From Streptomyces asiaticus (GTDB taxonomy: Bacteria > Actinomycetota > Actinomycetes > Streptomycetales > Streptomycetaceae), in the NCBI RefSeq assembly GCF_018138715.1, contig NZ_JAGSHX010000001.1, forward strand, positions 1,178,001 to 1,242,000: a stretch of 64,000 nucleotides of DNA, written 5' to 3'. This document shows, piece by piece, positions 1 through 8,306 of the stretch. How positions within the stretch are numbered: position 1 is the stretch's first letter; the number at the start of each line of letters is the position of its first letter. The notes beneath the pieces were generated by a model. It ran no database searches. It was not told where the DNA came from and was given only the letters and a program-made list of their open reading frames with translations. A program made the position numbers and the translations under genes.

Positions 1-49
1 GGAGGGCACACCGAGCGGTACGCCCTCCCCGGTCACCGGTGCTCCGCCG

Positions 50-232
50 TCAGCAGGGGCTTTCCGACGGCTCGCCGTACCAGCGGCAGTTCCTGCCGCT
101 GTTGTTGCAGCACCAGTCCTGCCAGCGGCCCTCTGCGTTGCAACGCGTGATGCAGATGAGTGCGTCCGCGTCGGCGGATGGGAGGAACCGTTCCAGCAGG
201 GAGGTGCCGAGATTTCCGAGCCTGTTGAGCAT
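50..232 (-). CDS. Small cysteine-rich peptide, possible secreted or modified peptide
   Basis: A 60-residue peptide. Its first 20-25 residues look like an amphipathic leader (MLNRLGNLGTSLLERFLPSA), followed by a short DADA stretch and a cysteine-rich core with Cys at 27, 31, 41, 42, 49 and 60, several Asn/Arg/Trp and a final Cys. The start at 232 is chosen over the ATG at 238 because a GAGGA lies at 239-243, touching the first ATG but six bases from the second. Six cysteines behind a leader-like segment ending in Ala-rich residues fits a disulfide-rich or post-translationally modified peptide, but no modification enzyme is adjacent. The flanks are decayed mobile DNA. I do not recognise a characterised family, so the function is unknown. 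That it is a gene rests on the ribosome site and the biased composition. Confidence 0.45.
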   Translation of the reverse strand: MLNRLGNLGTSLLERFLPSADADALICITRCNAEGRWQDWCCNNSGRNCRWYGEPSESPC

Positions 233-690
233 GACCATTCCTCGTTTCGACGGCCCCTCGTGTCCCGGAGGGAGACGTCCGGTAGGGAGGCGAGGGGGTC
301 TGGACCCGACCCGGTGAGCGGGCGGGATGAACGGTGACGAGTCTGGGGTGGGGTGAGCACTGGTTCAACGCTGGGACGGCGCTCCGACACATTCCGAACG
401 CGTTCCGAACACCGGGGCCTGGTAGGAGCGTCTGTTCAGGACGCGTCCGCAGGTTCGTTCCGGTCGCCGGTCGCCGGTCGCCGGTCGCCGGTCGCCGGGC
501 GACTATGTGCGACATCCCGTGGTGCGCCACGAGGCGCCAGTGCGCTGTGAGGCGCGGTGAATCGAAGGAGGTGCAAGACCTCCTCGCCAGGCTGTCGCAG
601 CAGCGTGGTGGGAGCTGAGGGTCCGACCCGGGAGACGCCGGGGAAGGCGGGAAGCAGCGCTGAATAAGCCGGGACTGCTCGTCGCGGAGG
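233..690. other. Gene-free stretch with a 7-bp tandem repeat
   Basis: No reading frame here has convincing codon use or a recognisable protein. The one clear structure is the heptamer array at 461-495. The right end runs into the decayed IS3 remnant. Confidence 0.5.
461..495. repeat. Tandem heptamer repeat, CGGTCGC x5
   Basis: Five head-to-tail copies of CGGTCGC occupy 35 bases in non-coding DNA. No function is visible. A seven-base unit would change frame on slippage if it were ever inside a gene. Confidence 0.85.
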
Positions 691-1010
691 TTGTTGATCA
701 CCGTGTCGGCCTCGTGCGGGGCTGGTCGAGCCCCTTGACAAAAAAGCACGCTGGCGGCGGCCTTGAGGATCTCATTCGCCCGCCGCAACTCAGCGTATTT
801 CCTTACACAGTTGCGCGAGTTCGATGCGCTCGTCAGTGGTCAGCAGGTCGGGCCCGCTGCCCTGGCCGGCCTCCGCCTGGCGGACCCAGCCCCGCAAAGC
901 TTCCTTGTGGATGCCCAGGTCTCGGGCCACGTGAGCGACCGGACGGCCGGAGGACTGGACTTCACGGACCGCTCGCTCACGCAGCTCGTCCGGGTACTTC
1001 CAAGGCCGCG
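690..1010 (-). pseudogene. IS3-family transposase orfA remnant (frameshifted)
   Basis: Read on the minus strand from about 1008, the DNA encodes the helix-turn-helix of an IS3-type OrfA (KYPDELRERAVREV, then HVARDLGIHKEALRGWVRQAE). Near 790 the frame runs into TGA. The expected continuation (YAELRRANEILKAAASV) carries on one base out of frame, so a single-base change has broken the gene. Further on, a T-rich stretch (CTTTTTTG near 735) sits where IS3 elements usually shift frame into orfB, and only a few residues of orfB-like sequence follow. No terminal repeats were found. It differs in sequence from the element at 1836-3100, so it is a separate, older insertion. Confidence 0.7.
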
Positions 1011-1029
1011 TAGTCAGGGCGAGATCGCA

Positions 1030-1237
1030 GTTGTCAACGCTGTGGAAGGGGCGTCGTGCTGGGCCTCGGGCGTGATCCACTCCTCGTTGAGTGCGTAGAC
1101 GCCGCGAGCGATCCTCGGAGGATGCCCTCGTTGACCCAGCGGCCGAGCTCGGCACGCAGTCCTCGCGCATCGTCCAGACCGATCCCCCGGGCGAACTCGC
1201 AGGAACGCCAGGAGAGCGACGGGTTGGTCCGCATCAA
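1030..1237 (-). pseudogene. Decayed winged-helix-like gene fragment
   Basis: On the minus strand a stretch reads like a small winged-helix domain (ARGLRAELGRWVNEGILR). The natural continuation (ARGVYALNEEWITPEAQHD) is in another frame, so there is a frameshift near 1115. Neither start nor full length can be fixed. I do not recognise the family. It lies directly upstream of the IS3 remnant and may be cargo or a disrupted host gene. It could also be chance coding-like sequence in GC-rich DNA. Confidence 0.25.
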
Positions 1238-1835
1238 CTACAGTGTCCGATCGCGTCGGCCCACCGGGGCCCGGCGTAGGTGCTGGTTGGAGTATTCGCG
1301 GGTGCCGGCCGGTGGACAGTGTCCCCGGGCCTCGTCTATTGCCCGTGGGGAAGATCGTTCGGCTGAAGCCCCACGGTGCCTTTCGCCGCGAAGGCGACCG
1401 CCACCGCCGGCAGCCCGCACCCCACAGTCCGGCGCCGGCCAGGTTCCCCCGTCGTGACCGGCACACTCTTCCACGCCTCTCAAGGCCGGGCCACCAACCG
1501 ACTTCCGCTCCAGCAGCCGACGCCTGCCCACACACGGCAACCGCGAGACCGGTGCGGCCATCGAAGCGCCGGACCACGTGACGAAGACGACCGGCAAAGC
1601 GGCAGCGAACACAGTCCTGCGCAAGCACGGCCTGAGCCCTGCCCAAAAACGCCTGACCCAGGAGAACGAACCTGGCCCGACGATGCCCCGTGCCCACGGC
1701 GAAGGCCTCAACCGCCGTTGGAGGCGTTTGAGGCCTCGCCCTCGCTGTGATGGTTCAGGCAGCTCTCACGAGCTGACGGCCATCGTGCTGGCGGTTGTCG
1801 CCCGTGGCCCACCGGCGGTAGGCGTCGGGGCTTCA
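1238..1835. other. Gene-free stretch between IS remnants
   Basis: Long open frames exist on both strands but overlap each other, are rich in Arg/Pro/Gly, and match nothing I recognise. This is the usual pattern of non-coding GC-rich DNA. I see no gene, promoter or repeat I can support. Confidence 0.45.
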
Positions 1836-1893
1836 CCCTTGATCGTGGACACCTGGAGACTGGGGCCTGAGGTTCCAGAGGAAGTAGCACCAG

Positions 1894-2175
1894 GTGGGAA
1901 GTAAGTACACGAAGCGGTACACCGAGGAGTTCAGGAGGGACGCGATCGCGCTCGTGGACTCCTCGGATAAGACGGTCACGGCTATCGCCCGGGAACTCGG
2001 CATCAGCTCGGAGTCCCTGCGCGGCTGGTACCGTCGGGCCGAGGCAGACCGGGGCGAGGGGCAGCCCGGCGAGCTGACCAGCGCCGAGCGCGAGGAACTG
2101 CTGCGGCTGCGCAAGGAGAACCGCGAACAGCAGCAGACGATCGAGATCCTGAAAAAGCGACGGCCTTCTTCGTGA
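1894..2175 (+). CDS. IS3-family transposase OrfA
   Basis: A 93-residue OrfA. It has an N-terminal helix-turn-helix (YTEEFRRDAIALV through ARELGISSESLRGWYRRAE, about residues 8-50) that binds the element's ends, followed by a leucine-zipper-like coil (EREELLRLRKENREQQQTIEILKK) used for multimerisation. Length and order fit the family. It ends 13 bases before orfB, and a run around CTGAAAAAGCG near its 3' end is the type of slippery site these elements use to make the OrfAB fusion. The gene itself looks intact, but with orfB broken it can at most act as a repressor-like fragment. Confidence 0.85.
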   Translation: MGSKYTKRYTEEFRRDAIALVDSSDKTVTAIARELGISSESLRGWYRRAEADRGEGQPGELTSAEREELLRLRKENREQQQTIEILKKRRPSS

Positions 2176-2188
2176 AGGAGAGCGACCG

Positions 2189-3076
2189 GTGAAGGAGTTG
2201 TACCGGTTGATCCATGCGGAGAAGGCGAACTACTCGATCGTCCTGCTGTGCCGGGTGCTGCACGTGGCCCGCTCCTCCTACTACGCCTGGCGCGAGGGCG
2301 AGGCCGCCCGCCGGGCCCGCCAGGCGGCCGACAACGCACTCGCGCACGAGATCACCGTGCTGCACATCGCCTCCCGCAAGACCTACGGCGTCCCGCGCAT
2401 CCCCGCTGAGCTGCGGCGTCTGGGGCGGCGGGTGAACCGCAAGCGCATCGCCCGCGTCATGCGCGAGCGCGATATCCGCAGCGTCACCCGACGCAAGCAC
2501 CGCTCGCTGACCCGGCAGGATGCGAGGGCGAAGCCGGCCCCGGACCTGATCGGCCGCGACTTCCACGCCGAGCGCCCTGGCACCAAGCTGGTCGGCGACA
2601 TCACCTACTTGCCCACCGCCGAGGGCTGGCTCTACCTCGCCTGCCGGCTCGACCTGGCCACCCGCGAGGTCGTCGGCTACGCGATGGCCGACCACCACCG
2701 CGCCGAACTCGTCGTTGACGCTCTCGACATGGCCCACGGCCGGACCCGGCCGGAGCCCGATTGCGTGGTCCACAGCGATCGCGGAAGCGAGTACACCTCG
2801 GCTCAATAGCGGGGTTGAATAAGGGAATTGGGGCTACGGCAGAGCTGCGGACGCACCGGATCGTGTTTCGACAACGCCGCGGCGGAGAGCTTCTGGGCCC
2901 TGCTCAAGGAGGAGATCGGAACCCGAACCTGGCCCGACCGGGCCACTGCCCGCGCCGAGGTCTTCAACTTCATCGAGACCTTCTACAACCGCCGCCGCCT
3001 GCGCAAGCACAAGATCTTCGGCTACCTCACCCCGGCCGAGACCAGGCAGCGGCATCAACACGCCCTCGCGGCATAA
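2189..3076 (+). pseudogene. IS3-family transposase OrfB with two in-frame stops
   Basis: The frame encodes an IS3 integrase core (rve fold): an N-terminal HTH_21-type region (SYYAWREGE, KTYGVPRI), then the catalytic motifs GDITYLPT (first Asp), HSDRGSEYTSAQ (second Asp) and, after the interruption, the FDNAAAESFWALLKEE segment with the catalytic Glu and a YNRRRLRKHK tail. At 2807-2809 (TAG) and 2816-2818 (TGA) two stops fall in the same frame, exactly between the second Asp and the Glu. The frame is unchanged across the stops, so point changes rather than an indel killed the gene. The normal IS3 sequence at that place would read roughly FRAEIRELGLRQ. Without the third catalytic residue the truncated product cannot transpose. 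Confidence 0.85.
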
Positions 3077-3264
3077 CGAACGAGTGTCCAAGATCAGGGG
3101 AAACTTCACGCGAGCCTCGACCGACGAGCCACTTCCAGCGAATCTGCCAAAGACTCACGACCTGGAGATCACCAACAGCATCCAGAAGTTGAGCCAGAAC
3201 CCAAACTCATCAACATCACCCGCCCGTGGATCGGGGCGCCTCCCAAACCCATCGATAAGTGACG

Positions 3265-4100
3265 TCACTGCTGCTCGATAAAGCCACCGAGTTCCTCGCC
3301 TTGGTAGAGGTAGGCGCTGCCTGGCAGGGCCAGCATCAGCAGTGCCGCCGCGCGGGCCCTGGCCGCGCCGCGCTCAGGATCCGCTTCCTCGCCGGGCAGC
3401 GCTCGGCGGCTGTATCGGGTGGGAGTGCGTTGCTGGTCGTGGTTGTTCAGACCCCAGGTGACCGGTGCACCGGTGGACGCGATGTCTCGCAGGGCGGCGT
3501 CTATCCGGGCACGGAACGCCGCGGCGTCCCAGGGTGTGTGCAGCAGGGGGAAGTAGAAGGCCTGGTGGAGTTCGTCGTGGCGCAGATATTCGGCCTGGTC
3601 CGCGGGCGTGGGAACGGCCACCTCTCCCACGAGGGTGCGCTCCCGGCCGTCCCGCGCGCTGTAGGTGTCGCAGATCGCCCGCCAGCGGCGCCAAACGCCG
3701 TGTACCTCGGGCTGGTTCCAGGCCTGCGGGTTGATGGCGTCGCGGGCATCCTCGTCGGCGGTGGGGTCCGGCGAGTCGGGCAGGTCCGGGTGCTTGTAGA
3801 GGCCGACTGCGACGTCGATGCGGAAGCCGTCCACTCCCCGGTCCAGCCAGAAGCGCAGCACGTCGTCGAAGTAATCCGCGACCCCCGGGTGACGCCAGTT
3901 GAAGTCGGGTTGATGCGGGGTGAACAGGTGCAGGTACCACTGTCCGGGGTGGCCGTCGGCTTCCCGGATCCGCGTCCGGGCGGGTCCGCCGAACATGGCG
4001 CGCCAGTTGTTGGGCGGCAGCTCCCCGCGCTCGCCGCGCCCGCCGGCAAAGTGGAACCGGGCTCGGGCGGCGCTCGTGGGCCCGGCATCCAAGGCCTCGC
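3265..4100 (-). pseudogene. GH13 alpha-glucosidase fragment, truncated at both ends
   Basis: Minus-strand coding sequence for the middle of a GH13 oligo-1,6-glucosidase/alpha-glucosidase. It has the QPDFNWRHP segment, the nucleophile region GVDGFRIDVA (Asp), the acid/base region RTLVGEVAVPTP (Glu) and the transition-state motif WGLNNHDQQRTP (Asp). It starts abruptly at a sequence equivalent to HLWFREAL, well inside the catalytic barrel, with no upstream start or signal. It stops soon after YLYQGEEL, before the C-terminal beta domain. Both breaks coincide with unrelated sequence: the 3' end lies about 165 bases from the IS3 element, and the 5' end runs into the aldo/keto reductase remnant. The cytosolic family hydrolyses malto- or isomalto-oligosaccharides. 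This copy is surely non-functional. The GH13 fragment at 5796 is a different protein because their equivalent regions overlap and differ. Confidence 0.75.
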
Positions 4101-4239
4101 GGAACCACAGGTGCTCGTGGGAGCAGGTTCATGGGCGATCTCGCCTCCCTACGGGCCAAGCACCTGTTGAAGCCCGTCGGCACCAAGGGCCAGATCGCGA
4201 TCATCTCCAACGACGGCATCCCGTCCCGGGAAGACCTGC

Positions 4240-4487
4240 ATGTCCGGCCCGACCGACCACGGCTCCGAGATCGAGGCGCACGGGGTGCCGCTGCGGGCCG
4301 CGGTGCCGGCCTTCCCGTTCGGCCCCCGGCCGTGGCGAGCGTACTCGTCGGCGCTCGCTCCGCGGCGCGGACACGGGATGCCGCCGCGCTGTACACACAC
4401 CCGATCCCGGCCGCGCTGTGGGACGAACTGCGCGCCGAGGGCCTGCTCCCGACGCGGGTGCCCGGGGAGTTCGGTAACGGCGTGTGA
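4240..4487 (+). pseudogene. Aldo/keto reductase C-terminal remnant (frameshifted)
   Basis: The C-terminal end of a sugar-type aldo/keto reductase can be read across two frames. One reads EIEAHGVPLRAAVPAFPFG; the next, after a shift near 4320, reads AVASVLVGARSAARTRDAAA followed by HPIPAALWDELRAEGLLP, which is the standard tail of fucose/threo-aldose dehydrogenase-like members. Everything upstream (catalytic Tyr, Lys, His and most of the barrel) is missing. The 5' side joins unrelated sequence that can be opened at 4131 but is not recognised. An AKR of this type would fit the fucose theme of the island. The gene is dead. Confidence 0.6.
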
Positions 4488-4526
4488 GCGAGGACGGCTG
4501 TGGACGTTCCACCGTGTGGCGTCGCC

Positions 4527-5630
4527 TCACGTGGTGCCGAGGAAGAGTTGGCGCTCCAGTTCGTCCAGGGCCAGGCGGATCGCGCCCATGGCGACGTTCT
4601 GGTCGCCGAAGTGGGAGGCTTCGACGGGGATCGGGAACAGACACAGTTCGTGGAGTCGGCGGCGCAGCGGCTCGAGGAGGGTATCTCCCGCCTGCGACAG
4701 GCCGCCGCCGATGACGACTTTGTCCGGGTCGACGACGAGGGCGGCTGCGGCGATGCCGGTGGCCAGGTCGTTGATGAGCTCCGGTGTGTCGATGGGTTTG
4801 TTGGCGGCCAGTGCGTCGCGGACTTCGTACCATCGGGCGGCTCTGAGGATGCCGATCTCGCCTGCCGCCCCGTGTCTGCCCTGGCGTACTTGCCCGTCGA
4901 TCAGGAGCCCGACCGAGATCTGATGTCCGGCCAGGATGTAGACGACGTCCTGGGCGTCGGTGGCGGTTCCGCGCCAGTGTTCGGCGAGCGCGCCGAGGTT
5001 GGCGTCGTTGCCGGCGAGGACTGGCCCTGAACCGAGGCCGGACAGTGCCTCCTTGAGATTGACACTTTCCCACCCGGCCAGGGCCGGGGACCGGAGCACC
5101 GTGCCGGTGTGCGGGTCGACCGGGCCGGTGGTTCCGGCGCCTGCGGCCAATACGTCGGCGAGGCGGATCCCGGACGTTCTCGCGGCGCGTTTGAGTGCGG
5201 TGCGTGCGGCAGTGATGCGGTCGGCTTTGTCGAGGTCTGCCGACACCTCGATGCGGTGGCTGCCGCGGATGGTGCCGGAGAGGTCGGCGCAGAGTGCCAG
5301 GATTTTGTGGATGCCGATGTCGACACCGAGTACGTATCCGCGTTCGGAGCGGAACCGGTAGCGCTTGGCGGGGCGGCCCACCGGCCGGGGTGCGTCGGGG
5401 TCGGGGACGATCTCGGCGACCAGTTCGCGCTCGGTCAGCTCGTTCACGGCGTCCTCGGCCATGGGGCGGGAAACACCTGCCCGTCCGGCGATCTCGGTCA
5501 GGGTGAGGCCGCCGGTGGAGCTGTCGTCGAGCGGGCGCGAGGCGTCCGCGTGGAGCACGCGCAGGGCTGCCACTGTCGTGGCACGGGTCCATGGCGCCCC
5601 GTACCAGTGGTGGGGGGCACCCGAATTCAT
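4527..5630 (-). CDS. ROK-family transcriptional repressor
   Basis: 367 residues. The N-terminal winged helix-turn-helix (LTLTEIAGRAGVSRPMAEDAV, about residues 43-63) is followed by an ROK kinase-like domain starting at YVLGVDIG (about residue 98), with the phosphate-loop-like GAGTTGPVD and the catalytic-site equivalent AGNDANLGAL. The Cys/His zinc motif that ROK sugar kinases carry after the GEIG segment is absent (AARWYEVRD instead), which favours a sugar-sensing repressor over a kinase. The start at 5630 has GGAGATG six bases upstream. It is divergent from the truncated GH13 gene at 5796 and probably controlled it and itself from the AT-rich spacer. Such regulators usually respond to a sugar or sugar phosphate. 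The ligand cannot be read from the sequence. Confidence 0.85.
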   Translation of the reverse strand: MNSGAPHHWYGAPWTRATTVAALRVLHADASRPLDDSSTGGLTLTEIAGRAGVSRPMAEDAVNELTERELVAEIVPDPDAPRPVGRPAKRYRFRSERGYVLGVDIGIHKILALCADLSGTIRGSHRIEVSADLDKADRITAARTALKRAARTSGIRLADVLAAGAGTTGPVDPHTGTVLRSPALAGWESVNLKEALSGLGSGPVLAGNDANLGALAEHWRGTATDAQDVVYILAGHQISVGLLIDGQVRQGRHGAAGEIGILRAARWYEVRDALAANKPIDTPELINDLATGIAAAALVVDPDKVVIGGGLSQAGDTLLEPLRRRLHELCLFPIPVEASHFGDQNVAMGAIRLALDELERQLFLGTT

Positions 5631-5795
5631 AGAAACATCTCCGACCTCTTGACGCTGCGTCCGCCTGGTGCCAGCATCCTAGCCTGCGGCGAGATATTAA
5701 ATCCATCTGCATTACTAATTCAGAAGCGATCGCACCGGAACACCCCGTCTCTGCCGGTGCCGGTTGGCTCTCCCTGCGAAAGGCCGTACCGCCTG
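5631..5795. promoter_or_regulatory. Divergent promoter/operator region, ROK gene and GH13 gene
   Basis: The 165-base gap contains an unusually AT-rich island at about 5693-5722, with ATTAAAT and ATTACTAAT either side of a short spacer. That is a plausible ROK operator, since the family binds AT-rich inverted repeats. A TTGACG hexamer at 5649-5654 could be a plus-strand -35 element. The element boundaries are inferred, not proven. Confidence 0.4.
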
Positions 5796-6677
5796 ATGTC
5801 CCAGTCCCGTACCGCGCTGTCCTGGCTGTCCGATGCCGTCCTCTATCAGATCTATCCGCAGTCGTTCGCCGACTCCGACGGCGACGGCATCGGCGACCTG
5901 GCCGGCATCGTCGAACGCTTGGACTACCTGGCGTGGCTGGGCGTCGACACTGTCTGGCTGAACCCGTGCTTCGCTTCCGAGTTCGGTGACGGCGGCTACG
6001 ACGTGGTGGACTACCTGAGCATCGCCCCGCGGTACGGCACGAACGAGGACGCGGCGAAACTGATCGACGCCGCAAGCAGCCGTGGCATCCGGGTCATGTT
6101 CGACCTGGTGCCGGGGCACACCTCGCACCGGCATCCCTGGTTCCAGGAGTCGGCCAACACCCCCGGTGACCACCGGTACATCTGGTCCGACCGCATCGCC
6201 TCCCCCATGCGCGAATGGATTCCCAACCAGGGCGCGCGCGGCGGCTTCTACCGGGCCAACTTCTTCCCGATCCAGCCCGCGCTGAACTTCGGTTACGCCA
6301 GGTCCGACGAGACCGAGCCATGGCGGCAGCCCGTGGACGCCGATGGGCCCATGGCCAACCGGGCGGCTCTGCGGGACGTCATGGCCTTCTGGTTCGACCG
6401 AGGCGTCAGCGGATTCCGTGTGGACATGGCCTTCTCCCTGGTCAAGGACGACCCCGGCCAGGTGGAGACGGGCAATCTATGGAGGCAGATGCGCGAGTGG
6501 ATCGATCGCAGCTATCCGCACTGCGCGTACGCCCCCCTGAGTAAGCAGCTCATTGCCTTCGGCAAGTGTCTGGATGCCTTTGGCGGTCGACTGCCAATGG
6601 CACCAGAGCGATCATCCAGACCTGTCATGGTCGCGGCAATCAGCTTGGCAAGTGGGTGCCTAGCCAGCCCGCCGTAG
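5796..6677 (+). pseudogene. GH13 alpha-glucosidase, 3'-truncated
   Basis: The start at 5796 (MSQSRTALSWLSDAVLYQIYP) follows a GCGAAAGG ribosome site. The N-terminal half of a GH13 alpha-glucosidase/trehalose-synthase-like enzyme is intact: YPQSFADSDGDGIGDL, the DTVWLNP strand, FDLVPGHTSH, and the nucleophile segment GVSGFRVDMAFS. At about 6536 the homology ends and the frame continues for about 45 unrelated residues to a stop at 6677. The acid/base Glu, the third catalytic Asp and the C-terminal domain are absent, so the product cannot be active. It is divergent from the ROK repressor, the usual partner of such a gene. The join at 6536 marks a rearrangement just before the secreted GH29-like genes. 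Confidence 0.75.
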
Positions 6678-6791
6678 GGAATCGACCGGTCGGGACCGTC
6701 ACCTTAGGCCGATCACTGCACGCGCCCAAGCGCTGAGCCGTCCACCGCACTGGGCGGTCGCGTATGCACACCACGCGAAGGAGTGGAGCAC

Positions 6792-8141
6792 GTGCACAAC
6801 TCGGAGAGACTCATACGCAAGTTGGTCGGGATGGCCCTGCCCGCCGTCGTGGCCACGGCCGCTGTCGTCGTCGCGATACCGACTTCGGCAGTAGCTTCCG
6901 GTGGTTCTGCCGCCGACTGGATGTATGACGGCAGGTTCGGTGTCATGCAGCATTACCTGGCCGAAGGCTGTCCTGCCGGCTGCAGTCTCAGCGACTATCC
7001 CGACAACATGCCGACGGTCGAGGAGTGGAACGACCGTGTGAACCACTACGACGTCGACGGCGTCGCTCAGCAGCTCAAGTCGGGGGGCGCAGGCTGGCTG
7101 CAGATCGCAGTCGGCCAGAACACCGGCTACTTCAGCGCGCCGAACGCCACCTACGACCATGTGGTGCCGCCCATGGCGGATCGTCCGTCTCGGCTGTCGA
7201 AGCGGGACCTGATCAAGGAGCTGGGTCCCGCCTTGCACAAGGAGGACATCAAGCTGATCGTCTACATGACCGACGATGCCATTCAGCGCGATGACTACGC
7301 CCGTAAGAAGCTCGGCGGGGACAGCCAGTGGTGGGGCGCGCCGAACGCGACGTATCAGGAGAACTGGCTGAAGGTCGTAAAGACCTGGTCGCAGCAGTGG
7401 GGCACGGACGTCGATGGCTACTGGGTCGACGGCTCCTACTACGACCACCTTGAGCCGTTCTACGACCAGATGGCCGCGAACCTGCGCAGCGGCAACCCCA
7501 ACGCCCTCCTGGCCTTCAACGCGGGCTTCCAGACGCCCCTCAAGTCGGTGACCACTCAGTCCGACTTCTCCGCGGGCGAAACCGGAGTCAGTGGCTGGAC
7601 CCGCCCCACCGACGGCCGTTGGGTCGACAACCGTGGCACGCAGACGCAGCTTCAGTATCTCGGTGTCGCGCAGGGCGACTGGGGCTTCCCGGCAGACCAG
7701 CCGATGTCCTACAGCGCCGAGCAGCTCGCCGCCCACACGCTGTCGGTCAACCGTGTGGGAGGAGCGGCGACCTGGGACGTCGGCTACAACCGCGCCAACG
7801 GACACATCTCCGACCCGGCCATGGAACAGCTGAAGAAGGTCGGCCAGGCGGTGGGCAAGCTCCCCACTCCACTCGTCGGGGCCGGCAGCAACAAGTGTGT
7901 CGACGTCCCCGGGGCCAGCACCGCAGATGGCACTGACCTGCAGCTGTACGACTGCAACGGCACGAGGGCCCAGAAGTGGACGTTCAACCCGGAGACCCGC
8001 GAGGTCCGAGCGCTCGGCAAGTGCATGGACGTCCAGCAGGCCGACGCCAGCGACTTCGGCGGCGGGACCGGCGACGGCGCGCGGTTGATCATCCATGCCT
8101 GTCACGGCGGCAGCAACCAGAAGTGGCGGCTGAGCGCCTGA
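6792..8141 (+). CDS. Secreted GH29-like hydrolase with partial ricin-type lectin domain
   Basis: 449 residues. The GTG at 6792 is preferred over the GTG at 6783 because GAAGGAG at 6777-6783 overlaps the earlier one and is eight bases from the later. A Sec signal peptide (KLVGMALPAVVATAAVVVA, cleavage near AVASGG) leads into a catalytic-type barrel resembling alpha-L-fucosidase-like proteins: DWMYDGRFGVMQHYL, a GYWVDGSYYD strand with the candidate nucleophile Asp, and WDVGYNRANG. Residues from about 370 form a ricin B (CBM13) lectin with KCVDVPG, QKWTF and KCMDVQQ units. Compared with the next gene, one lectin sub-repeat is missing: the sequence jumps from QQADASD to GGGTGDG in frame. It exports to the medium and probably removes terminal sugars from glycans. 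The exact specificity is unknown. Confidence 0.75.
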   Translation: MHNSERLIRKLVGMALPAVVATAAVVVAIPTSAVASGGSAADWMYDGRFGVMQHYLAEGCPAGCSLSDYPDNMPTVEEWNDRVNHYDVDGVAQQLKSGGAGWLQIAVGQNTGYFSAPNATYDHVVPPMADRPSRLSKRDLIKELGPALHKEDIKLIVYMTDDAIQRDDYARKKLGGDSQWWGAPNATYQENWLKVVKTWSQQWGTDVDGYWVDGSYYDHLEPFYDQMAANLRSGNPNALLAFNAGFQTPLKSVTTQSDFSAGETGVSGWTRPTDGRWVDNRGTQTQLQYLGVAQGDWGFPADQPMSYSAEQLAAHTLSVNRVGGAATWDVGYNRANGHISDPAMEQLKKVGQAVGKLPTPLVGAGSNKCVDVPGASTADGTDLQLYDCNGTRAQKWTFNPETREVRALGKCMDVQQADASDFGGGTGDGARLIIHACHGGSNQKWRLSA

Positions 8142-8306
8142 CCCGAACCGGCGGATAAACGAACAGGCATGTGGGGTCCGCGAAACCCGCTGTTCAACAG
8201 CAAGTGGGGGTGTTCCTACCTCGACTACATCGCTCAATAGCCCAGCCGATCTGCCGCATGAGTCGGCACAAGGACGGCGTCAACCCCTGATCCCAGAGGA
8301 GAAACG

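Larger units (their letters stand above)
1836..3100 (+). mobile_element. IS3-family insertion sequence, inactivated
   Basis: About 1.27 kb, the usual IS3 size, with orfA and orfB in tandem. Imperfect terminal inverted repeats are visible: CCCTTGATCGTGGACACCTG at 1836-1855 and, on the other strand, CCCCTGATCTTGGACACTCG from 3100 back to 3081 (16 of 20 matching). The hexamer CTTCAC occurs at 1831-1836 and again at 3104-3109. This could be a trace of target duplication, but it is not positioned symmetrically around the repeats, so I do not rely on it. The element is dead because orfB contains two stop codons. Confidence 0.8.

Noticed and set aside
461..495. Heptamer array considered as the start of a CRISPR-like or phage-type repeat
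   Set aside because: The units are seven bases, directly abutting and without spacers, so it is a simple tandem repeat.
1831..3109. CTTCAC on both sides of the IS3 element as a target-site duplication
   Set aside because: The two copies are not at equal distances from the inverted repeats, and six-base matches are expected often by chance.
3259..3268. Perfect palindrome GTGACGTCAC
   Set aside because: It lies at the junction of two broken sequences with no gene start nearby. A 10-base palindrome in GC-rich DNA is not significant alone.
4131..4240. Possible gene start with MGDLASLRAKHLL upstream of the aldo/keto reductase remnant
   Set aside because: Only about 35 residues precede the join to the remnant, no family is recognised and the frame changes at the join, so a separate gene is not supported.
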